DNA of 39,732 nucleotides from Opitutia bacterium. GTDB lineage: Bacteria > Verrucomicrobiota > Verrucomicrobiia > Opitutales > Opitutaceae. Location: contig CANHAH010000011.1 of the NCBI GenBank assembly GCA_947458705.1, positions 1 to 39,732 of the forward strand. The letters run 5' to 3'. Positions within the stretch are counted from its first letter, which is position 1. Every line of letters starts with the position of its first letter. Made by a program: the position numbers and the translations under genes. The notes under the pieces are model-generated. The model was not told the origin of the DNA, ran no database searches, and saw only the letters and a list, made by a program, of their open reading frames with translations. Positions 33,586 to 39,732 of the stretch are shown here, piece by piece.

Positions 33586-36420
33586 TTACAGCTTCGTCGG
33601 TGCAGCGGCGCCTAGGTAAAGACCGTTGAAGAACAATTTGAAAGTGCTGTGCGGCGTGGCGCGGAACGTGGCTTCAAAGCCAATCATCACGAGCTTGCCT
33701 TGGCCAACGGAGGCCTGGGTGGCGAGTTCGCCGCCGTAGAGTAAATCTTGGCCTACCGCCCAACCGCTGTAGAGTGGTTGTTTGCTTTCAAACCAAGCAA
33801 CCTTGCTGGCTTTCACGATGGATCCAGCGGGACGATTGAAGACTGGGCTGGTGTCGAAGAACACGTAGCCTTTCTCTGGCATACCGAAGGCGAGCGGATC
33901 TTGGTTGTTGAAGTTTACATTCAACACGGAGCCTGGGATGTAGAACTTTTCAGGGGGTAAGGGGACGTCTTTACCGTCGGCACCTTTTTCTACGAGGTGG
34001 TTTTTTACGGGTAGGCCCATCGCTTCTCCGATGCTGGCAGAGGCTCCGAGCGCGAGCACGGTGCCACCGGCTTCGACGAAGGTTTTTAGAGCGGGCACGC
34101 TCTTGGCACTGGTGACGCTGCCGAGCATCGAGCGGAATTCTTCTGGGATGCTCTCAGGCGAGGGACCTGCGGCGCGAGCGTAACCACGACCACCGCGGCC
34201 TTCGGCGTAGGTTCCGCTAGGGAACACAATCACGTCGAAACTCGACTTGAGGTTGCCCGCGTCAAGCACCTGCGGAAATACGACTTCGAAGTTGAATTCG
34301 TATTGCTCAAACATCCAACGCGTCCAGCCCGAGGGCATAGAGCCGCCATAGGTATCGACGAGGCCGATGCGGATGGGTTTGAGTTTGTAGGCTTCGCCGG
34401 TGGGTTTAGCGGCGACAGCGTAGGCCGGCACCCCGAGTTCCTTAGCAGCTTTTTCGAGGATCGGGAGTACCGCAGGCGCGGCGGGAATCCAAAGTGTGCC
34501 CGTGCCGAGTTTTTGACCGGCGACGGTTTGCTCAGCGGCTAGCCAGTAAACCTCGGCGTTGGCCTTGAGAAGACGGTTAGTGATTATGATGGCGTCGTTC
34601 ATCTTGTGGCTCACGAGGTAACCGGCAGCGTTGGTGACGCTGGTTACGGCGGCGGGCAGCGGTTTCTCCGTTTTAAACGCCAGCTTAGTGAACGGGCCGT
34701 CGAATCCTTCCATCACTCGGTCGAAGTTCACCCCCATCTGCGTTGCGAGCGTCCAGCCGGTGATGTCATAGGGGCGCTTGGGGGGGCCGCCCGGATAGGC
34801 GAAGTCCATCGGGTGATCTTGCGCTTCAAACATGTCGAGCACGGCGGGTCGGAAGGCCTGCGCGGTTTTCACGATGTAGGAGCCGACGGGATAATTTTTT
34901 CCTGCGACGGTGAAGGCAGCAGTGGCTTTGTGAACATCGACGCCGTGTTTGAGGAGCACGTTGATGAATTTAACCGCCGTAGCGAAATCATCTTGGTTGG
35001 CTGAAATGACGTAGCCGCGCGGATCGCGGTAAGCTGGATCGTTGAGAACTTTCTCGTAGAGCTCGCTTGGAAGGGAGGGAACGTTGAAGGGGTTGTCGCT
35101 GGCGGCAGCGCGACGGCCTCGACCGGCGGCTGGGGCATCGTCCGGTGCGGCGGCTTTGGCGGCCTCGGTGAGGGCGTTGATACGCTTCGGGGTAATAGTC
35201 CAGGAATCTTTACTGCCGCGCTCGATGGAGCGTTTGCCCATGCCGTAGATATTAAAGAGCAGGGTCTCGCGGTTACGGGAGGCGTAGTCCATGACGGCGC
35301 GCTCGACTTCAATCATGTAGTCGATGGATTGGCGGTAGTGCCAGACTTGGGGCTTGATGGGGAGCGGCCAATCGCCCGTGGGTAGTTGTTTCTCGGCGAT
35401 GAGCGGAACAGCCATGGGCGTGGGGTTACCGATGATTTCGGTGAGTAGACCGATCTGATTGTGGAAATACGTAGCGGTGCGCATGCCGCCGTTCCACCAG
35501 GTGGAGTAGGGGGCAGCAGAGCGCATAGCGGAGCCTCCCATGCCTTTGGAAATCAGGCGTGCGTGCATCGCGGCGCCGACTTGCTCAATGCCGATGGGAA
35601 TCATGGGATCGAACACGTAGTTGAACGGGTCGCGGAAGGGTGGGATGAAGATGACCTGACCGGCGGGCCCTGTCTGGTGGACGTTATGCATGATCTGCGG
35701 ATTCCACTCGATGAAGAGGACGCGGTTTTGATTCGTCGTCTCAGGCATGTTCATCGTGATGGAGTCGCGGTTATTATCGTGACCGATGTACTTGTGATAG
35801 AGGCGGGGCAGGGTCTGGAAGGTGCGCTTGGTGACGTCTTCTTCACGCATGTACCAGTTAGCGACGAGCTCGACACCGTCGGGATTCGGGACGGCCATGA
35901 GTAAGATCACGTCATTGAGGAAACGCATGGTCTCCGCATCGGTGCGGCTGGACATTTGGTAAACCATTTCGGCGAGCGTTTGGGAATTTACCGTCTCTGT
36001 GGCGTGGAGGCCGCCGTCGATCCAGACGATGGCTTTGCCCTCTTCGGCGAGTTTTTTCGCTTCGTCGTCGCTAAGGCCCTCGGCGCGGGAAAGGCGCACG
36101 GAGATGTTGCGGTAGTATTCTAGCTTCTTGTGATTCTCGGGCGAGGTGATGATCGCCATATATTGGGGGCGACCCTCGGCGGTATTACCGATACTGACGA
36201 CTTTCAGGCGATCACTCTCAGTCTCCCACTTTTTCAAAAGCGCGGAAATCTGCGTGTAGTTGGCCATCTTGTAATCCTCGCCGATGGAGAACCCGATGAG
36301 GTCCTTCGCCGGCGTGATTTTGGTGGGTGCGGGCGCTGCGATGAGCGCGGTGGCCGTGATCAGAATCAGTCCCAGTTGTTTGAGACCGAAGTGACGAAAC
36401 GTCAGTCGGGTATTATTCAT
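33586..36420 (-). CDS. Secreted M14-family zinc carboxypeptidase
   Basis: A 944-residue exported metallopeptidase. Residues 1-29 form a signal peptide (core LGLILITATALIA). The M14 domain covers about 50-400: zinc ligands His139 and Glu142 in IDGGLHATETVN, third ligand probably His248 in MHNVHQTG, PNPDGVEL, Asn/Arg in HDNNRDS (substrate carboxylate), and the catalytic Glu in GLLTEIIGNP. A low-complexity linker (AAPDDAPAAGRGRR, about 435) leads to a C-terminal half that ends in a class I glutamine-amidotransferase-like fold (RIGLVDTYGGSMPSGWTRWM, FDVIVFPSGTYAEG, FVEAGGTVLALG) without a nucleophile Cys. The whole 944 residues contain no cysteine. It should trim peptides or peptidoglycan fragments in the periplasm or outside; its substrate is unknown. 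It is a single-gene transcript. Confidence 0.9.
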   Translation of the reverse strand: MNNTRLTFRHFGLKQLGLILITATALIAAPAPTKITPAKDLIGFSIGEDYKMANYTQISALLKKWETESDRLKVVSIGNTAEGRPQYMAIITSPENHKKLEYYRNISVRLSRAEGLSDDEAKKLAEEGKAIVWIDGGLHATETVNSQTLAEMVYQMSSRTDAETMRFLNDVILLMAVPNPDGVELVANWYMREEDVTKRTFQTLPRLYHKYIGHDNNRDSITMNMPETTNQNRVLFIEWNPQIMHNVHQTGPAGQVIFIPPFRDPFNYVFDPMIPIGIEQVGAAMHARLISKGMGGSAMRSAAPYSTWWNGGMRTATYFHNQIGLLTEIIGNPTPMAVPLIAEKQLPTGDWPLPIKPQVWHYRQSIDYMIEVERAVMDYASRNRETLLFNIYGMGKRSIERGSKDSWTITPKRINALTEAAKAAAPDDAPAAGRGRRAAASDNPFNVPSLPSELYEKVLNDPAYRDPRGYVISANQDDFATAVKFINVLLKHGVDVHKATAAFTVAGKNYPVGSYIVKTAQAFRPAVLDMFEAQDHPMDFAYPGGPPKRPYDITGWTLATQMGVNFDRVMEGFDGPFTKLAFKTEKPLPAAVTSVTNAAGYLVSHKMNDAIIITNRLLKANAEVYWLAAEQTVAGQKLGTGTLWIPAAPAVLPILEKAAKELGVPAYAVAAKPTGEAYKLKPIRIGLVDTYGGSMPSGWTRWMFEQYEFNFEVVFPQVLDAGNLKSSFDVIVFPSGTYAEGRGGRGYARAAGPSPESIPEEFRSMLGSVTSAKSVPALKTFVEAGGTVLALGASASIGEAMGLPVKNHLVEKGADGKDVPLPPEKFYIPGSVLNVNFNNQDPLAFGMPEKGYVFFDTSPVFNRPAGSIVKASKVAWFESKQPLYSGWAVGQDLLYGGELATQASVGQGKLVMIGFEATFRATPHSTFKLFFNGLYLGAAAPTKL

Positions 36421-36738
36421 AAGAGATTGGAGGGTTAAGCCAGGGGGTGGGGTGAGGAATTAACTCTAGAAAATACCAACGCACACAATCCGGAAACGTT
36501 GCAGGTACGTGATTACATTGGGTGCTAATAATCGGTAAAACTTGGGAGTGTCGCGTGCGAAGACAACACAGATGCCTTTAGCAGGACGTATGCCGCTGCG
36601 GGAGGACGGCTTTGCATCAAATGTAAACCTAAGCCTCGTTTGGTATCCGCTTTGCTAAGCTTGATTCAGGGGCGATGGCGTGACGTTTTGTGTTCGCTCG
36701 CGTCTTCGTCTGCATTCCCGCTTTTTCTATTTTAACCC
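36421..36738. other. Intergenic region between divergent M14 and moxR genes
   Basis: This 318-base gap separates two genes that point away from each other, so it should hold both promoters. I see no gene, tRNA, repeat or strong hairpin. TATTTT sits near a weak -35-like GTTTCC on the minus strand (around 36467-36500), but the match is poor and not claimed as a promoter. GC content looks lower than in the flanking genes. Confidence 0.6.
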
Positions 36739-37716
36739 ATGATCACCGGTCCCATCTGGTCGCAAAAACTCCGCGTCGAAATTGCCAAAGCTGTATTAGG
36801 CAATGAGCACGTCATTGAGCGCCTGCTCGTCGCGCTGCTCGCCAATGGCCACATTCTGCTCGAGGGCATGCCAGGTCTGGCGAAGACCTTGCTCATTAAA
36901 TCTCTAGGCTCCGCCCTCGGCGTGCATTGTGACCGCATCCAATTCACCCCGGATCTACTTCCAAGCGACGTCGTCGGCACGATGATCTTCCAGCCCAACA
37001 CGGGGCAATTCACCCCACACCGTGGCCCAATCTTCGCCAATCTCGTCCTGGCCGACGAAATCAACCGCGCCCCCGCCAAAGTCCAGAGCGCACTCCTCGA
37101 AGCCATGCAGGAGAAACAAGTCACCATCGGTGGCAAAACCCACGCGTTGCCTAAACCGTTTTTCGTGATGGCGACCCAAAATCCTGTAGAACAAGAAGGC
37201 ACTTATGCGCTCCCCGAAGCGCAGATGGACCGATTCATCTTTAAACTCCTCGTCGATTATCCCTCAGCCGAAGAAGAGACGATCCTGATGGAGCGTTGGG
37301 GCCAAGTTACCACCCAACCCGAGCTCATCGCCGTATCCAGTGGTGAAGAATTACTCGAGCTGCGCAAGGCCGTCGACCGCATCTACGTGTCGCCCGAGAT
37401 CAAGGGCTACATTCTCAATCTCGTCCGCGCCACGCGTGCCCTCGCGGTGCCGTTGGCCGATGGTTCCCGTACGCTTAATTTCGGCGGGTCGCCCCGCGCC
37501 TGTCTCGCGCTTTATCAAGCCAGTCGCGCCCTCGCTTGGTTGCGCGGACAGGATCACGTCTCGCCCGATCTCGTCCAAGACGTGTTTCCCGATGCACTCC
37601 GGCATCGCGTAAATCTCACGTACGAAGCCGAAGCCGCTGAGCTCAACGCCGAAAAAATCCTACGCCGTATCATCGCCGAAGTCGTCGTCCCCACTGCTGG
37701 CTCCAAGGCCGCTTAA
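36739..37716 (+). CDS. MoxR-family AAA+ ATPase
   Basis: A 325-residue AAA+ chaperone-like ATPase of the MoxR family. Walker A is GMPGLAKT (43-50), Walker B is LVLADEINRA (102-111), and FVMATQNPVEQEGTYALPEAQMDRF is the sensor 1/second-region signature of the family. The C-terminal lid has ILRRII-type helices. MoxR proteins act with VWA-domain partners to mature or insert metal cofactors or to help fold envelope proteins. The next two genes (DUF58, VWA) are those partners: the DUF58 start is 75 bases after this stop. The ATG is preceded by TTTTAACCC without an obvious Shine-Dalgarno. Confidence 0.95.
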   Translation: MITGPIWSQKLRVEIAKAVLGNEHVIERLLVALLANGHILLEGMPGLAKTLLIKSLGSALGVHCDRIQFTPDLLPSDVVGTMIFQPNTGQFTPHRGPIFANLVLADEINRAPAKVQSALLEAMQEKQVTIGGKTHALPKPFFVMATQNPVEQEGTYALPEAQMDRFIFKLLVDYPSAEEETILMERWGQVTTQPELIAVSSGEELLELRKAVDRIYVSPEIKGYILNLVRATRALAVPLADGSRTLNFGGSPRACLALYQASRALAWLRGQDHVSPDLVQDVFPDALRHRVNLTYEAEAAELNAEKILRRIIAEVVVPTAGSKAA

Positions 37717-37790
37717 TCAACCTTCGCGCGGCGCGGTGGTTCCTCGCTCCGTCGTTTACCTCTTCGCTTTCGCGTCTTGCCCCGCTTCCC

Positions 37791-38714
37791 TTGAGTTCAT
37801 CGAACTCCCATCCCGTTCTCGCCCCTCGGCCCCCGCTTCCGACGACCTCGATCGCGTTGCTGCGCCAACTCGAGTGGCGCATGAAACAAGCCGTCGAGAA
37901 TCCGCTCACCGGCGAATACCGTTCGGTATTTCGCGGTCGCGGCATGGAGTTTGACCAAGTCGTAAAATATAATTTCGGCGACGATATCCGCGACATCGAC
38001 TGGAACGTCACTGCGCGCCTTGGAGAACCTTTTCGCAAAAAATTCATCGAGGAACGCGAGCTCACCGTCCTCATCGTCTTTGAGGACACACTCTCGCTGC
38101 AATTCGGCTCCGGCGCCCGCACCAAGCGCGCCGCGCTCCTCGAGCTCGCCTCGCTCGCGATGATGCTTTCTGCCGCCAACCGCGATCGCGTCGGCATCGT
38201 CCACGCTTATCCCGGCGGCCATCGTCTCACCGAACCCGTGCGCGGCCGCGGTCCGATTTTAAACGCCATCGCCGATTTGATCGGTCGTCCCACGCCGGCC
38301 ATGGCCGATGCGCAACCGGTCGAGACACCGTGGAAGTTCATTGCGCACGCCGCTTCCAATCACAGCATGTTGCTCTGGCTCGGCGATTTTCCGCCGCGCG
38401 GCATGCCGCCCGGTTGGCCCGTGATTCGGCGGCGTTATCAACCGATTGGTTTCCGCGTCGAAGATGCGTGGGAACGCGAACTGCCCGCGGGCGAGACCGT
38501 CACGGCCTTCGATCCTACGAGCAACCGACTCGTCGTGCTCGATCCGGAATCCCGCGCGCATCGTGCAGCGCACGCCATGTGGTGCGCGGAGCGCGACGCG
38601 GCGTTTGCGAAACTGTTTCCTGATCGTCAGAGCCGTCTCGTCGTCACACCGGACGAATCCATGGTCGATGCGCTCGTGAAATTTTTCCACGGCCACATGC
38701 GCCTGCGCCGCTGA
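37791..38714 (+). CDS. DUF58 domain protein
   Basis: A 307-residue protein with the DUF58 signature: RGMEFDQVVKYNFGDDIRDIDW, NVTARLGEPFRKKFIEERELTV. DUF58 proteins are cytoplasmic, VWA-like partners of MoxR ATPases in Bat-type operons; function is not established. The start used is the TTG at 37791, since no in-frame ATG lies before the conserved block and the start of the fold is around residue 25. The first 25 residues (SSSNSHPVLAPRPPLPTT) are low in conserved character, so a later start is possible. The VWA gene begins 2 bases after its stop codon. Confidence 0.93.
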   Translation: MSSSNSHPVLAPRPPLPTTSIALLRQLEWRMKQAVENPLTGEYRSVFRGRGMEFDQVVKYNFGDDIRDIDWNVTARLGEPFRKKFIEERELTVLIVFEDTLSLQFGSGARTKRAALLELASLAMMLSAANRDRVGIVHAYPGGHRLTEPVRGRGPILNAIADLIGRPTPAMADAQPVETPWKFIAHAASNHSMLLWLGDFPPRGMPPGWPVIRRRYQPIGFRVEDAWERELPAGETVTAFDPTSNRLVVLDPESRAHRAAHAMWCAERDAAFAKLFPDRQSRLVVTPDESMVDALVKFFHGHMRLRR

Positions 38715-38716
38715 AC

Positions 38717-39732
38717 ATGAACGACGTCGCCCTCCAATATCCCTGGTGGTTGCTTGCGCTACTGATTTTGCCGCTCGTGAGCTGGCTGCGTTGGCGACGC
38801 GGGTTACCGGCGTTGATCGTGCCATTCGCGGCGGCATGGTGGCGTCCGGTGCTCGTGCCCGCGACGCGTTTGCCGGCGATCATGATCGGTGGCGGCTTGG
38901 TGCTGCTCGTGGTCGCACTCGCGCGGCCACAGAAAATGGAGATCAGCACCGAGGTGCGGCAGGAAGGCTACGATCTTATGCTCGCGATCGACCTCTCGGG
39001 CTCGATGCTCGCGGAAGATTTTGAACAAGGCGGCGTGCGGCTCAATCGCCTCCAAGCCATCAAGCCCGTCATCCAAGCTTTCATCAACACGCGCCCCAAC
39101 GACCGCATCGGCCTCGTCGTCTTTGCGGGACGCGCTTACACGCTCGCACCGCTCACCTCCGATCACGCGTGGCTCGCCCGCCAGACGGAGCGGCTCAAGA
39201 TCGGTCTCATGGAAGATGGCACCGCCATCGGTGACGGTCTCGGCGTCGCACTCACGCGACTCGAACAATCCAAGAACGATAAAACCTCCAAGCGCCCGAG
39301 CGCGTTCATCGTGTTGCTCACTGACGGGTCTAACAACCGCGGCGTTCTCAAGCCCGCGCAAGCCGCTGAGATCGCGAAGACACGCGGTATCACCGTTTAC
39401 ACAATCGGTGCGGGCAAAGCTGGCTCCGCGCCGTATCCGATCTTCGACGAAGCGGGCAAGATCACCGGTTATCGCCGCATTCTCGCCGATCTCGACGAAG
39501 ACGCGCTGCGCGACATCGCTAAGACCACCGGTGGCGCCTACTTCCGCGCCGATAACACCGACACCATCGCTGCCGCCTTCAAGGCCATCGACGGCGCGAA
39601 AAAACTTCGTTTCGAATCTAAAACCAAGCGCGCGCGCGAACTGTTTCCTTGGCTCGTCTCGGGCTCGTTGGGCTTGTTGCTGGCGGGCGGATTATTGGCG
39701 TACACGCCGTGGCGCCGGGAGGCTCTCACATG
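38717..39732 (+). CDS. BatA-like VWA-domain membrane protein (open at window end)
   Basis: A frame of 338 codons that runs to the last base. Its N-terminus is two membrane helices (WWLLALLILPLVSWL, about 10-24, and LPAIMIGGGLVLLVVALA, about 52-69). A VWA domain follows, with the metal-ion-dependent adhesion site D92-L-S94-G-S96 in LAIDLSGSM, RIGLVVFAG and LLTDGSNN. A last helix (LFPWLVSGSLGLLLAGGLLAY) is near the end. This is the layout of BatA. The final bases are ACATG: a further A would give the stop TGA and, with an ATGA overlap, the start of the next gene at 39730. So it is probably complete within one base. Spacing of 2 bases to DUF58 shows a tight operon. Confidence 0.93.
   Translation, partial: MNDVALQYPWWLLALLILPLVSWLRWRRGLPALIVPFAAAWWRPVLVPATRLPAIMIGGGLVLLVVALARPQKMEISTEVRQEGYDLMLAIDLSGSMLAEDFEQGGVRLNRLQAIKPVIQAFINTRPNDRIGLVVFAGRAYTLAPLTSDHAWLARQTERLKIGLMEDGTAIGDGLGVALTRLEQSKNDKTSKRPSAFIVLLTDGSNNRGVLKPAQAAEIAKTRGITVYTIGAGKAGSAPYPIFDEAGKITGYRRILADLDEDALRDIAKTTGGAYFRADNTDTIAAAFKAIDGAKKLRFESKTKRARELFPWLVSGSLGLLLAGGLLAYTPWRREALT

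Overview
The window looks like a piece of chromosome from a Gram-negative, LPS-making bacterium of the Verrucomicrobiota, most likely family Opitutaceae. The reasons are a very large TonB-dependent receptor with the TLAGSRL-type plug start common in that group, GldA/GldF/GldG-DUF4340 genes, a TMTC-like membrane protein with TPRs, a secreted M14 peptidase, DUF6941 and kdsA/lnt. GC content is high and Shine-Dalgarno motifs are mostly weak. This assignment is from protein character only. I see no phage, insertion sequence, CRISPR array, rRNA or tRNA. The region reads as ordinary chromosomal housekeeping and envelope genes with a few under-described modules.

Layout. (1) 1-9088, plus strand: the 3' part of lnt, a 1234-aa TonB-dependent receptor closed by a clear intrinsic terminator, a GT-C/TPR membrane protein, an L-rhamnose-isomerase-type sugar isomerase and a phytanoyl-CoA dioxygenase-family protein. 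(2) 9133-22484, minus strand: birA, then an ABC ATPase, ABC-2 permease, GldG-like protein, DUF4340 protein and AsmA-like protein in one tight run. These are followed by recQ, argD, tspO and a VOC-fold protein. (3) 22551-28706: a small plus-strand conserved hypothetical, then minus-strand genes for a secreted Pro-rich protein, a DUF2306 membrane protein, proA, a secreted D-aminoacylase-type amidohydrolase, an adenosine-kinase-like PfkB kinase and a DUF6941 protein. (4) 29170-33474, plus strand: a small two-helix membrane protein, pyrG, kdsA, a stand-alone lipoyl/E3-binding-domain protein and a ketoacyl-ACP synthase III. (5) 33586-36420, minus strand: a 944-aa M14 metallopeptidase, sharing a bidirectional terminator with the KAS III gene. 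(6) 36739-end, plus strand: MoxR ATPase, DUF58 protein and BatA-like VWA protein. The last is open at the window edge and overlaps the apparent start of the next gene.

How they work together. Lnt, kdsA with pyrG (CTP for CMP-Kdo), the AsmA-like protein and the TonB receptor all serve the outer membrane. The ABC-GldG-DUF4340-AsmA run is a plausible envelope export or assembly module. The lipoyl/PSBD protein next to KAS III is the most interesting pair. It has everything needed to carry an acyl group from a 2-oxoacid dehydrogenase E1, but no acyltransferase domain, and a condensing enzyme lies directly downstream. MoxR-DUF58-VWA is the start of a classic Bat-type operon.
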